This document shows positions 33,321 through 42,277 of a stretch of 63,918 nt of DNA, piece by piece (the stretch's first letter is position 1; each line of letters begins with the position of its first letter). The position numbers and the translations under genes were made by a program. The notes beneath the pieces were generated by a model that had not been told where the DNA came from, did no database searches, and was given only the letters and a program-made list of their open reading frames with translations. This DNA is from an uncultured Selenomonadales bacterium (GTDB lineage: Bacteria; Bacillota; Negativicutes; Selenomonadales; Selenomonadaceae), in the NCBI GenBank assembly GCA_947165145.1, contig CAMUZG010000010.1, positions 1 through 63,918 of the forward strand, written 5' to 3'.

Positions 33321-35825
33321 ATGAATTCAATCAAAGTTAAAGGCGCACGCGTCCACAATCTCAAGAATATCGACGTTGAAATTCCCCGCGATAAATTCGT
33401 CGTGATAACGGGCGTTTCGGGTAGCGGCAAAAGTTCGCTCGCCTTCGATACCATTTACGCCGAAGGTCAACGCCGTTACATGGAAAGTTTATCGAGTTAC
33501 GCGCGACAATTTCTCGGTCTGCCCGATAAGCCCGACGTTGAGTTCATAGAAGGTTTGAGCCCCGCGATTGCAATCAATCAGAAGACCACGAACAATAATC
33601 CGCGCTCGACTGTCGGAACCGTCACGGAAATTTACGATTACTTGCGGCTGCTGTTCGCGCAAATCGGCAAGCCTCACTGTCCGAAATGCGGCAAGCCCGT
33701 CAAAAGTCAAAGCGTCGACCAAATTCTCGCGCAGATTTTAGATTTGCCTGACGAAACGCGTTTCAGTCTGCTCGCGCCGATTGTCAACAATCAGAAGGGC
33801 ACGCATAAAGAAGCACTCGACAGGTTGAGTTCGGCGGGATTTGTTCGCGTGAAAATCGACGGAAAAATCTGCGACCTCGGCGAAGAAACTTCTCTCGCCA
33901 AAACGAAAAAACATTCCATTGAGCTTGTCGTTGACAGGTTGGTCATTCGCGACGGAATTCGCTCGCGATTGGCGGATTCGTTGGAGACTGCGCTAAAATT
34001 TGGCAACGGCGTCGTCTTCGTCGAGACCGATAAAAAAATTTTGACATTCAGCGAGAAAAATGCTTGCGTCGATTGCGGAATCAGTTTGCCCGACATCACG
34101 CCGCAACTTTTTTCGTTCAACAGCCCGAAAGGCGCGTGCCCCGAATGTAACGGGCTCGGCAAAGTTTTCGACATGCGCGATTGGGAGACGATGTACGAAT
34201 TTATGATGGCTGTCCACGACTTCAAGACGAACGACGCGGTTCAGTTGACTTGCCACGCTTGCGACGGTCACCGATTGAAGCCCGAAGCGTTGAGCGTTCG
34301 TGTTGGCGATAAAAATATCGCGCAGGTCGTCGATATGTCGGTTGACGAGTGCAGAAAATTTTTCGCGACGCTTGAGCTTAACGATACCGAAAAAAAAATT
34401 GCCGCGCAGATTCTCAAGGAAATCAATTCACGGCTGAAATTTTTATGCGACGTCGGCTTGGATTATTTGAGCTTGTCGCGGAATTCGTCGACATTGAGCG
34501 GCGGCGAATCACAGCGAATCAGACTTGCAACGCAAATCGGCTCAGCATTGACGGGCGTCCTTTACGTTCTCGACGAACCGTCAATCGGACTTCATCATCA
34601 CGACAATCAAAAACTTTTGGCGACGCTGAAGAATCTTCGCGACTTGGGAAACACGCTACTGGTCGTTGAGCACGACGAAGAAACCATGCGCGAAGCTGAT
34701 CATATTGTCGACATCGGACCAGGCGCAGGCAAATTCGGCGGCGAAGTCGTTGCGCAAGGAACTGTCGATGAAATTTCCCGCGTCGAAAATTCTTTGACGG
34801 GCGATTATCTCAGCGGACGAAAAACTATTCCTGTGCCGACGACGCGACGAAAATTTGAACATTCACTGGAAGTTGGACGCACACGATTAAACAATCTCAA
34901 AATTGACAGCGTTAAATTTCCGTTGAAAGCGTTGACGGTGGTGACGGGCGTTTCGGGTAGCGGCAAATCCACGCTGGTTGAAGAAGTTTTTTATCCTGCG
35001 TTGCTTACGTCAGATTTGAGTGAGCTCGGACTCGGCAAAGTCATAATGATTGACCAAGACCCGATTGGACGGACGCCACGCTCGAATATCGCGACTTACA
35101 CGAACGTTTCCGACCACATCAGAAAAGTTTTTGCGGCGACGAATGGTGCGAAAATGCGCGGCTACAAAGTTGGACGATTCAGTTTCAACGTGAGAGGCGG
35201 ACGTTGCGAAAGTTGCGGCGGTAACGGCTTTTTGAAAATCCCGATGGACTTTCTGCCCGATGTTTACGTGACGTGCGACGTTTGCAAGGGAAGTCGATTC
35301 AACGCGGAGACGCTTGAAGTCAAGTACAAAGGCGCGAGCATTGCCGACGTTTTGAAAATGCCCGTCGACGAGGCGTTGATTTTTTTCGAGAATATCCCGC
35401 CGATTAAACGCATACTGCAAGTTTTGCACGACGTGGGACTCGGTTACATTGAGCTTGGACAATCGGCGAATACATTCAGCGGCGGCGAGGCTCAACGCGT
35501 CAAACTTGCCTACGAATTGGCGCGACCTGCTGGCAGAATGCCAAACGTTTACATCATGGACGAACCGACGACGGGTTTGCACTTCGACGACGTGAAAAAG
35601 CTGATTGACGTGATTCAACGGCTCGTCGACCGCGGCGACACGATTGTCATCATCGAACACAATCTTGACGTGATTAAGAGCGCGGATTATATCATTGACC
35701 TCGGACCCGACGGCGGCTACAGAGGCGGCGAAATTGTTGCTTGCGGCACACCCGAAGAAGTTTCACGCGTCGAAAAATCTTACACGGGTCAAGCCTTGAA
35801 AAAAATTTTGAGCGAAAAAAAATAA
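33321..35825 (+). CDS. uvrA: Excinuclease ABC subunit A, short form
   Basis: UvrA is the damage-sensing ATPase of nucleotide excision repair. It has two ABC modules with P-loops GVSGSGKSS (about 31) and GVSGSGKST (about 540). The LSGGESQR and FSGGEAQR signatures are present, and the C-terminal zinc finger is CESCGGNGF…CDVCKGSRF. The UvrB-binding segment after [10 protein letters not shown] is present. At 834 residues it is about 100 shorter than usual UvrA. The loss lies after [13 protein letters not shown], where the insertion domain normally is, yet the frame is clean. RBS GAAGGAGG precedes ATG 33321. Confidence 0.93.
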   Translation: MNSIKVKGARVHNLKNIDVEIPRDKFVVITGVSGSGKSSLAFDTIYAEGQRRYMESLSSYARQFLGLPDKPDVEFIEGLSPAIAINQKTTNNNPRSTVGTVTEIYDYLRLLFAQIGKPHCPKCGKPVKSQSVDQILAQILDLPDETRFSLLAPIVNNQKGTHKEALDRLSSAGFVRVKIDGKICDLGEETSLAKTKKHSIELVVDRLVIRDGIRSRLADSLETALKFGNGVVFVETDKKILTFSEKNACVDCGISLPDITPQLFSFNSPKGACPECNGLGKVFDMRDWETMYEFMMAVHDFKTNDAVQLTCHACDGHRLKPEALSVRVGDKNIAQVVDMSVDECRKFFATLELNDTEKKIAAQILKEINSRLKFLCDVGLDYLSLSRNSSTLSGGESQRIRLATQIGSALTGVLYVLDEPSIGLHHHDNQKLLATLKNLRDLGNTLLVVEHDEETMREADHIVDIGPGAGKFGGEVVAQGTVDEISRVENSLTGDYLSGRKTIPVPTTRRKFEHSLEVGRTRLNNLKIDSVKFPLKALTVVTGVSGSGKSTLVEEVFYPALLTSDLSELGLGKVIMIDQDPIGRTPRSNIATYTNVSDHIRKVFAATNGAKMRGYKVGRFSFNVRGGRCESCGGNGFLKIPMDFLPDVYVTCDVCKGSRFNAETLEVKYKGASIADVLKMPVDEALIFFENIPPIKRILQVLHDVGLGYIELGQSANTFSGGEAQRVKLAYELARPAGRMPNVYIMDEPTTGLHFDDVKKLIDVIQRLVDRGDTIVIIEHNLDVIKSADYIIDLGPDGGYRGGEIVACGTPEEVSRVEKSYTGQALKKILSEKK

Positions 35826-35881
35826 GGCGCGTCGTTCGCACCTGTCAAGAAGCTAGAAAGCTGCATGGCTTTCGTATGAAC

Positions 35882-35944
35882 GCGGCGATAACATTCGACA
35901 GCTGAAACGTTTAATCGCGACCGCTGGGTCAAGCGTCACGCTTG
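35882..35944 (+). repeat. Element A copy 4
   Basis: This forward copy contains CGACAGCTGAAACG, GCGACCGCTGGGTC and the palindrome AAGCG-TCA-CGCTT (35931-35943). The ahbB stop codon is exactly the three-base centre of the palindrome. Confidence 0.78.
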
Positions 35945-36418
35945 TTCACAGAAATATTTCATGCCGGTCTTCTTCCACTCTTTTTTCGTGTAGAGGATTT
36001 TATAATCGGTGACGCCCGTCGACTGCGACAGCTCACCGATTATTTTTTCGCACTCGTCGCGGGTTTTGGCGTGAATCATCGTGTACAAATTGTAATTCCA
36101 ATTCGGCGCGGGCGTTCGGTCGTAGCAGTGAGAGACCGCCGCGTTTGAACTCATCGTTTGCGCAACGTCGTCGAGTTTGTCGGGCGACACATTCCACGCG
36201 CACAGAGCATTTGCCTTGAAGCCGACCTCGCGATGACGGAGAACCGCACCCATCTTGCGAATTTTTTTTTCGTCGACAAGTTCACGCACCCGCCGCAAAA
36301 ATTCTTCTTCGCTGATTCCGACGCGTTCAGCCAAAATCTTATACGGCTCTTCACACAGTGGAAAATCTTCCTGCAAAACTTTGATGATATTTTTGTCGCG
36401 GTCGCTCAAAATTTCCAA
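35936..36418 (-). CDS. ahbB: Siroheme decarboxylase subunit AhbB (Lrp/AsnC fold)
   Basis: With AhbA it decarboxylates siroheme to 12,18-didecarboxysiroheme in the alternative haem pathway of archaea and anaerobes. The 160-residue protein has an AsnC-like winged helix and a ligand-binding domain with VSHCYDRTPAPNWNYNLYTM, the family hallmark. The start is TTG 36418 after GGGGGG. The reading frame ends inside element A, which supplies the last alanine and stop. The related NirL/NirH proteins of haem d1 synthesis are the main alternative. Confidence 0.85.
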   Translation of the reverse strand: MEILSDRDKNIIKVLQEDFPLCEEPYKILAERVGISEEEFLRRVRELVDEKKIRKMGAVLRHREVGFKANALCAWNVSPDKLDDVAQTMSSNAAVSHCYDRTPAPNWNYNLYTMIHAKTRDECEKIIGELSQSTGVTDYKILYTKKEWKKTGMKYFCEQA

Positions 36419-36433
36419 CGTTTTCCCCCCGAA

Positions 36434-36892
36434 CTATTGGAGCTTGAACTGCACGTTGATTTTGTACTTCTTGTTCGCCTTGAGCTTGAGCATATCTTCG
36501 ACGCCGCGCAGTGCACGAATTTCCGCCAAAATATTCGATTCGCATTCAGCGTCGGGCGTCAGCAACGTGAACCACAAATTATAAAGACCTTCGCGTTCGT
36601 AATTGTGCGTGGCACCGGGATAACGGTTGACAGCCTCGGCGACGGAATTTATCTCGGACGGCTCAACTTTCAACGCAATTAGCGTGCCGCGATAGCCCAG
36701 CCGATTTGAGTCGAAGAACGTGCCGATTCGCCGCAGATAGCCCGCCGCTTTGAGTTCGCGCAATCGATTGATAACCGTGTTTTCGTCCGTGCCCAAACGG
36801 TTTGCCATTTCCGCGAACGGGTGACTGCAAATCGGGATGTCGCTCTGCAAAAGATTCAGCAAAGCTTTGTCGAACGTTGAAAGCGTCGTCAT
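36434..36892 (-). CDS. ahbA: Siroheme decarboxylase subunit AhbA (Lrp/AsnC fold)
   Basis: The 152-residue partner of AhbB has an N-terminal winged helix (DKALLNLLQSDIPICSHPFAEMA) and the segments GTFFDSNRLGYRGTL and ATHNYEREGLYNLWFTL. The gene order engB-ahbA-ahbB on one strand with short gaps suggests one transcript. The A versus B assignment rests on the His/Tyr segments and is likely but not certain. AhbC, AhbD and the siroheme synthase genes are not in this window. A hairpin (CACCG/CGGTG, about 36910-36927) lies just upstream of the ribosome-binding site. Confidence 0.82.
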   Translation of the reverse strand: MTTLSTFDKALLNLLQSDIPICSHPFAEMANRLGTDENTVINRLRELKAAGYLRRIGTFFDSNRLGYRGTLIALKVEPSEINSVAEAVNRYPGATHNYEREGLYNLWFTLLTPDAECESNILAEIRALRGVEDMLKLKANKKYKINVQFKLQ

Positions 36893-36937
36893 TCGGAACT
36901 CTCCCTTACACCGCCGCTCAACGGTGCAAATTTTTTT

Positions 36938-37555
36938 CTATTCTATCAAAGAGTTTGCGATAACGTCAAGCAAATCTGAACGTCCTTCATTTTTTGCCGA
37001 CGAGTAAGGCAGGATTGATTCCGCGTCGATGCCGAGAGAATTTTTTATCGCGTCAAGGTGCTTTTGACGTTCGGTCTTGCCGAGCTTGTCAGATTTTGTC
37101 GCGACGACGAGCACAGGCAAATTTTTTTCAACGAGCGCGGCAAAAGATTTTAAATCAGATTCCATTGGCGGATGGCGCATGTCAATAAGTTGGCAGACAA
37201 ATTTTATGTCTCGGCGGCTTGTAAGGTATTCATCAATAAATTTCGCCCAAAGTTTGCGATTGGTTTTTGAAGTCTTCGCGTAGCCGTAGCCAGGCAAATC
37301 GACCAGATAAAATTCGCGGCGAACGTCGTCCGAAGTTTTTAGTTCAACGCGAAAAAAATTTATCGTTTGAGTTTTGCCAGGCGTGCCCGACGTTCGTGCC
37401 AAAGATTTCCTGTGCGTCAAAGAATTTATCAGCGACGATTTGCCGACATTTGAGCGACCGACGAAAACAATTTCGGGCAAGAGTTCTTCGGGGCAAGTCT
37501 TCCTGCTCACCGCCGAAGTCACGTATTCGCTTTTGACAACGGTAATTTCGTCCAA
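36938..37555 (-). CDS. engB: Ribosome biogenesis GTPase EngB/YsxC
   Basis: This essential GTPase assists late assembly of the 50S subunit. The 205-residue protein has P-loop GRSNVGKSSLIN (about 32-43), TPGKTQTINFF, DLPGYGYA and TKSDK. The start is TTG 37555 behind GGAGGT, whose upstream T-run is also the tail of a terminator. Its place downstream of clpX-lon is the classical Firmicute order. Confidence 0.94.
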   Translation of the reverse strand: MDEITVVKSEYVTSAVSRKTCPEELLPEIVFVGRSNVGKSSLINSLTHRKSLARTSGTPGKTQTINFFRVELKTSDDVRREFYLVDLPGYGYAKTSKTNRKLWAKFIDEYLTSRRDIKFVCQLIDMRHPPMESDLKSFAALVEKNLPVLVVATKSDKLGKTERQKHLDAIKNSLGIDAESILPYSSAKNEGRSDLLDVIANSLIE

Positions 37556-37565
37556 GGTGTCACCT

Positions 37566-37592
37566 CCAAAAAAAATTTGCCCTCCGACGGGC
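37566..37592 (-). terminator. Intrinsic terminator before engB
   Basis: On the minus strand GCCC-GTCGGA-GGGC is followed by eight T's that run into the engB ribosome-binding site. It would partly separate engB from the lon unit. Confidence 0.7.
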
Positions 37593-37654
37593 GAAAGGCG
37601 GCTTAAAAGATTTTCCGTTCATGGTTCGAGAATGTTGCCGACAATCAGCGCGAT

Positions 37655-37825
37655 TCAGATAACTTCTTCTTCGGACAATTCTTCGCTATATTTTGCTCTT
37701 AACTCTGCAATCCAATCACGCCAATCGCCTTGTTCTGGCAACAGACCTTTGCGCATAAGATTAACTTCCTTGCATGCTTCTATGAGCGATTCTTCGATTG
37801 AGCAGTAACGTTTTTCGTCGTCCAT
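37655..37825 (-). CDS. Small hypothetical protein
   Basis: The 56-residue protein (MDDEKRYCSIEESLIEACKE…, ending ELSEEEVI) is acidic and probably helical. It looks like the short antitoxin-like ORFs seen in Firmicutes (SIEESLIEACKEVNLMR then a WRDWIAEL turn), but no toxin gene adjoins it. The start is ATG 37825 behind GGAGG. It follows lon by 17 bases, so it is probably on the lon transcript, and Lon is a protease that degrades many antitoxins. Confidence 0.55.
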   Translation of the reverse strand: MDDEKRYCSIEESLIEACKEVNLMRKGLLPEQGDWRDWIAELRAKYSEELSEEEVI

Positions 37826-37842
37826 AAAAATCAGCCTCCTTG

Positions 37843-40161
37843 TCACTGAATGAGCGCGGTTTTTAAAACTTCGTCCATGTGTTCGACAGTCACGAATTCC
37901 AATTTTTCACGGACGCTTTCGGGAATGTCTTCAAGGTCGGGCGCGTTTTCTTTCGGCAGAATGATTGTGTGCATGCCTTCGCGATATGCCGCTAAAACTT
38001 TTTCTTTGAGCCCACCGATTGGCAGGACGTTGCCGCGCAGAGTGATTTCGCCAGTCATCGCCACGTCGCTACGAACTTTCTTTTTGGTCAACGCAGAGAA
38101 CATCGCGGTCGCCATTGTGATGCCTGCACTAGGACCGTCTTTGGGAACCGCGCCTTCAGGAACGTGGACGTGAATATCGTTTTTCTCGTAAAAATCGTCG
38201 GCAAGTTGCATAATGTCGCTACGGCTGCGAATGTACGTCAAACCTGCCTGCGCGGACTCCTGCATGACTTCGCCGAGTTTGCCGGTCAAAAGAAGTTTGC
38301 CGTTGCCTTTGAGAACGATAGCTTCAGTGGGAAGAATGTCGCCGCCGACTTCAGTCCACGCCATGCCAGTCGAAACGCCGATTTGAGGTTGCTTTTCCGC
38401 ACGAGTCTGCAAAAATTTTGGACGTCCAAGGAAGTCGCGCAGATTTTTTTTCGTGATGTAAACGACGCCTTCGTGACCTTCGACGATTTTGCGAGCGGCT
38501 TTTCTGCAGGCACGACCGATAATCCGTTCAAGCTCACGGACGCCCGATTCGCGCGTGTACTCGGCGATAATTTCCTGCAAGACGCCTTTTGCAAAGACGA
38601 CGTCGCCTTTCTTTAAGCCGTTCTCTTCTTTCTGGCGTTGCGTAAGATAACGGCGGGCAATTTCGTATTTCTCGTTCTCCGTGTAACTCGACAGCGTGAT
38701 AACTTCCATGCGGTCGCGCAACGGTTTGGGCACTGTGCCGAGATTGTTCGCCGTGACAATCCAAAGAACTTTCGACAGGTCAAACGGCGTGTCAATGTAA
38801 TGGTCATCGAATGTATTGTTCTGCGCGGGGTCAAGCACTTCAAGCAACGCGGCGGAAGGATCGCCTGACCAACCGTCTTTGCCGAGCTTGTCGACTTCGT
38901 CAAGCAGGAACACAGGATTATTCGCGCCAGCTTTTTTGATGCCTTGAATGATTCTGCCGGGCATTGCTCCGACGTAAGTTCTTCTGTGCCCGCGAATTTC
39001 CGCTTCGTCACGAATACCGCCCAAACTCGCACGAATGAATTTGCGACCCATTGCCTTCGCGACAGACGACGCCAAAGACGTTTTGCCGACACCAGGCGGA
39101 CCGACAAGACAGAGAATTGGCGCAGGTTTATCTTTGGTCAAAGCTTTTACGGCAAGGAAATCCAAAATGCGTTCCTTGACTTTCTCCAAGCCGTAATGAT
39201 CCGCGTCAAGAATTCGCGCCGCCTCGGTGATGTTCATCGAATCTTCCGTTGAGACGCACCACGGCAAATCCATAAGCCAATCAATGTACGTGCGAATAAC
39301 GTTGCCTTCCGACGCCATTGACGGTAGCCGCTCCAAACGCTTGAGCTCCTTATCGACAATCTTCGCGACTTCTTCAGGATAATCATTTTCTTCAAGCCGA
39401 CGCCGATATTCCGAAATTTCTTCGGTAACGTCTTCGTCCTCGCCGAGCTCTTTGTGAATCGCCTTGAGCTGTTCGCGCAGATAATGATCCTTTTGAATCT
39501 TTTCGATTTGCGTGCGGACGCGTTTGTTGATTTGAAATTCCATTTGCAGAACTTCAAGTTCACGCGCCAAAATGACGTAGAGTTTTTCAAGCCGATCTTC
39601 GACTTTCAACGCGCTCAAAATTTCCTGCTTTGCGTCGAGTTTCAAATTCAAATGACCAGCAATCAAATCCGCCAGCCGCCCGAAATCTTCAAGGATTGTC
39701 ACGGCAACGAACGTCTCGGAAGGAATACGCTTGCTTAACTTAACCCACTCTTCAAACTCGTGAACGACGCCGCGAACAAGTGCTTCAGTCTCCATGGTGT
39801 CGTCCCAGGTGTCTTCGTGAAGTTCGACGTCGACTTCAACGTAATTTCCATTTTCTGAATCGCGATATTCCTTCATGACGCCGCGGCTAAGACCTTCGAC
39901 TAACACGCGAACATTGCCGTCGGGCAACTTGATTGTCTGTCGAATTTCGGAAATTGTGCCGACATCAAAGAGATCGTCCTCTTCCGGCGAATCGGTGTCG
40001 GTGTCCATTTGCGCGACAAGGAAGATTCGCCGATTGCTGACCATTGCCGCCTCCACTGCGTTGATTGAACTTTCGCGCCCGACGTCGAGGTGCATTATCA
40101 TGTTCGGGAACACGACGATGCCACGCAACGGAACGAGCGGCAAAGTAACTTTTTCAGCCAT
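37843..40161 (-). CDS. lon: ATP-dependent protease Lon
   Basis: The 772-residue protein has an N-terminal substrate domain starting [16 protein letters not shown] coiled helical part and an AAA+ domain ([15 protein letters not shown], then [10 protein letters not shown]) follow. The C-terminal Ser-Lys dyad protease has [14 protein letters not shown] with Ser about 678. The start is ATG 40161 after GGGAGG; the open frame upstream overlaps the clpX end. It lies downstream of clpX. No heat-shock operator such as CIRCE was seen near it. Confidence 0.96.
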   Translation of the reverse strand: MAEKVTLPLVPLRGIVVFPNMIMHLDVGRESSINAVEAAMVSNRRIFLVAQMDTDTDSPEEDDLFDVGTISEIRQTIKLPDGNVRVLVEGLSRGVMKEYRDSENGNYVEVDVELHEDTWDDTMETEALVRGVVHEFEEWVKLSKRIPSETFVAVTILEDFGRLADLIAGHLNLKLDAKQEILSALKVEDRLEKLYVILARELEVLQMEFQINKRVRTQIEKIQKDHYLREQLKAIHKELGEDEDVTEEISEYRRRLEENDYPEEVAKIVDKELKRLERLPSMASEGNVIRTYIDWLMDLPWCVSTEDSMNITEAARILDADHYGLEKVKERILDFLAVKALTKDKPAPILCLVGPPGVGKTSLASSVAKAMGRKFIRASLGGIRDEAEIRGHRRTYVGAMPGRIIQGIKKAGANNPVFLLDEVDKLGKDGWSGDPSAALLEVLDPAQNNTFDDHYIDTPFDLSKVLWIVTANNLGTVPKPLRDRMEVITLSSYTENEKYEIARRYLTQRQKEENGLKKGDVVFAKGVLQEIIAEYTRESGVRELERIIGRACRKAARKIVEGHEGVVYITKKNLRDFLGRPKFLQTRAEKQPQIGVSTGMAWTEVGGDILPTEAIVLKGNGKLLLTGKLGEVMQESAQAGLTYIRSRSDIMQLADDFYEKNDIHVHVPEGAVPKDGPSAGITMATAMFSALTKKKVRSDVAMTGEITLRGNVLPIGGLKEKVLAAYREGMHTIILPKENAPDLEDIPESVREKLEFVTVEHMDEVLKTALIQ

Positions 40162-40231
40162 GAAAAAAACCTCCCTCGTCGGCTTTATGGTGCTGTCGAT
40201 AAATTTTTTGAGCGTTGAAGATAGCCGCAAA

Positions 40232-41497
40232 TTATTCTCTGACATTCTTGCTTGAAGAACGTTTGCGACGAACTTCATACTTTGGTTCTTGATTCAAAAG
40301 CACGTCTTCCTTTGTGACGGTGCAAACGGTGTTGCCGCCGACCGAAGGTACTTCGTACATTAGGTTGAGCATAATCCGTTCGAGTATCGACCGCAAGCCG
40401 CGTGCGCCAGTCTTACGTTGAATCGCCTCGCGTGCGATAAGTCGCAGTGCTTCGTCCTCAAAATTGAGTTTGGAGCCGTCCATTTCCATGAGCTTTTGAT
40501 ATTGCTTGACGAGCGCGTTTTTCGGCTTGGTGAGTATGTTGACAAGCGCGTCTTCGTCGAGCGGGTCAAGTGTCACGGTAATCGGCAGGCGTCCGACGAA
40601 TTCGGGGATAAGCCCGTTGTTAATCAAATCGTCGGGCTGAACGTCCTTTAACGTCTTGCCAACGTCTTTATCGTCTTTGGAAGTGACTTCCGCGCCGAAA
40701 CCTAGTTGTCCGCCTTTGGTGCGAGCCTCGATGATTTTTTCCAAATCGTTGAACGCTCCGCCGCAAATGAACAAAATATTTTTCGTGTTAATGGTGACGG
40801 TGCTTGGCGGCGACGATTGCGGTTGACGAGTGGGAATTTGAACGTTGACGCGAGTTCCTTCCAAAATTTTCAGAAGAGCCTGTTGAACGCCTTCGCCGGA
40901 AATGTCGCGGTACATACCGGGCTTGCGGGCGATTTTGTCGATTTCGTCAATGTAAATTATTCCGCGCTCAGCTTTGAAGATGTCGCCTTCCGCCGCGTGA
41001 ATCAATGCAAGCAAAACGTCTTCAACGTCTTCACCGACGTAGCCCGCTTCGGTCAAAGCATTGGCGTCGACGATTGCCAGCGGAACTTTTAAAATTTTCG
41101 ACAGTGTTTGCGCCAAAAGAGTTTTGCCGCAACCTGTCGGTCCGATCATAAGAATGTTCGATTTCTGCAACTGAAGACCGTTTTTTTCGGCGGGATAGTA
41201 GCCTGCGCGTTTGTAATGATTGTACACGGCGACGGAAATTGTCTTTTTGGCGTCTTCCTGCCCGATAACGTATTCGTCGAGTTTGGCGCAAATTTCCTTT
41301 GGTTTTGGCAATCGGTCGCTGGCGGTGACTTCGTCGTTTTCCTCGTCGTAATCGCGTTGGAGAATTTCGTTGCAGAGTTCAACGCAACTGTCGCAGATGT
41401 AAACGCCTTTGCCGGCGATTAATTTCCTAACCACGTGCTCGGATTTGCCGCAGAAGGAACATTTCAATTCTTCTTGGTCTTTGCCGAATTTCAACAC
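40232..41497 (-). CDS. clpX: ATP-dependent Clp protease ATP-binding subunit ClpX
   Basis: ClpX unfolds tagged proteins for ClpP. The roughly 421-residue protein has a four-Cys zinc-binding domain ([14 protein letters not shown]), Walker [13 protein letters not shown] and Walker [10 protein letters not shown]. It also has IGF-loop related segments and sensor motifs. I chose GTG 41497 (reading [16 protein letters not shown]) because standard ClpX starts there and AGGTGG precedes it; a TTG at 41518 is the alternative. A heptamer repeat separates it from clpP. Confidence 0.95.
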   Translation of the reverse strand: MLKFGKDQEELKCSFCGKSEHVVRKLIAGKGVYICDSCVELCNEILQRDYDEENDEVTASDRLPKPKEICAKLDEYVIGQEDAKKTISVAVYNHYKRAGYYPAEKNGLQLQKSNILMIGPTGCGKTLLAQTLSKILKVPLAIVDANALTEAGYVGEDVEDVLLALIHAAEGDIFKAERGIIYIDEIDKIARKPGMYRDISGEGVQQALLKILEGTRVNVQIPTRQPQSSPPSTVTINTKNILFICGGAFNDLEKIIEARTKGGQLGFGAEVTSKDDKDVGKTLKDVQPDDLINNGLIPEFVGRLPITVTLDPLDEDALVNILTKPKNALVKQYQKLMEMDGSKLNFEDEALRLIAREAIQRKTGARGLRSILERIMLNLMYEVPSVGGNTVCTVTKEDVLLNQEPKYEVRRKRSSSKNVRE

Positions 41498-41516
41498 GTT
41501 CTCACCACCTGATGTC

Positions 41517-41588
41517 AATTAGGAATTAGGAATTTGAAATTTGGAATTATTTTTCATTCCACATTCCTAATTCCCAATTCCTAATTCT
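41517..41588. repeat. Heptamer inverted repeat between clpP and clpX
   Basis: AATTAGGAATTAGGAATTTG on the left and ATTCCTAATTCCCAATTCC on the right pair across about 25 bases. The whole junction is repeat. Confidence 0.85.
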
Positions 41589-42203
41589 CTATTGCTCAGT
41601 CTCGGTTGAATCGGTTTTTACGGGGCGAGTGATAACGTCGTCAATCAAGCCGTAAGCTTTGGCGTCCTCGGCGGTCATGAAGTTGTCGCGCTCGGTATCA
41701 GCCAAAATCTTTTCACGCGGTTGACCAGTGTGTTTGCAGAGAATATCGTTGCCGACTTCGCGCAGACGCAGAATTTCTCTGGCTTGAATTTGAATGTCGG
41801 TTGATTGACCATGAGCCCCGCCCAGCGGCTGATGAATCATTATTCTTGCCAAAGGCAGTGCGAAACGTTTACCTGGCGCGCCCGCCGTCAACAGCAGACT
41901 GCCCATACTTGCCGCTTGACCGATACAAATCGTCGAGACATCGGGTTTAATGTATTGCATTGTGTCGTAAATCGCGAGCCCCGCCGTAACAACGCCGCCT
42001 GGGCTGTTGATGTAAAGGTGAATATCCTTGTCGGGGTCTTCGCTTTCGAGAAAGAGAAGTTGCGCGACGACGGAATTTGCCACGTCATCATTTATCGGAC
42101 CGCCGAGGAGCACGATTCGATCTTTGAGCAGTCGCGAATAAATATCGTAAGCGCGTTCGCCGTAGCCAGTCTTCTCGACAACCATCGGCACGTAATAAGC
42201 CAT
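41589..42203 (-). CDS. clpP: ATP-dependent Clp protease proteolytic subunit ClpP
   Basis: The 204-residue serine protease begins [23 protein letters not shown]. It has Ser99 in [11 protein letters not shown] and His in MIHQPLGG (about 124), with the Asp further on ([16 protein letters not shown]). It forms the barrel served by ClpX. It lies between tig and clpX, the usual order tig-clpP-clpX-lon. Confidence 0.96.
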   Translation of the reverse strand: MAYYVPMVVEKTGYGERAYDIYSRLLKDRIVLLGGPINDDVANSVVAQLLFLESEDPDKDIHLYINSPGGVVTAGLAIYDTMQYIKPDVSTICIGQAASMGSLLLTAGAPGKRFALPLARIMIHQPLGGAHGQSTDIQIQAREILRLREVGNDILCKHTGQPREKILADTERDNFMTAEDAKAYGLIDDVITRPVKTDSTETEQ

Positions 42204-42227
42204 AATCTTTTCACCTCAAAAATTTTT

Positions 42228-42263
42228 TCAAAAAAGGGCGGGAAAATTTTTCTTCACGCCCTT
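42228..42263 (-). terminator. Intrinsic terminator of tig
   Basis: CGCCCTT/AAGGGCG (42257-42263 with 42234-42240) flank a 16-base loop, followed by T-rich sequence on the minus strand. Confidence 0.7.
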
Positions 42264-42277
42264 GGAAATTTTTTTGT

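Noticed and set aside
36910-36945. Intrinsic terminator on the plus strand near ahbA
   Set aside because: The hairpin CACCG/CGGTG plus T-run fits the plus strand, where no gene reads toward it; kept only as a possible leader hairpin of ahbA.
37655-37825. Antitoxin of a toxin-antitoxin pair
   Set aside because: No toxin gene on either side; engB and lon are housekeeping genes. Kept as hypothetical.
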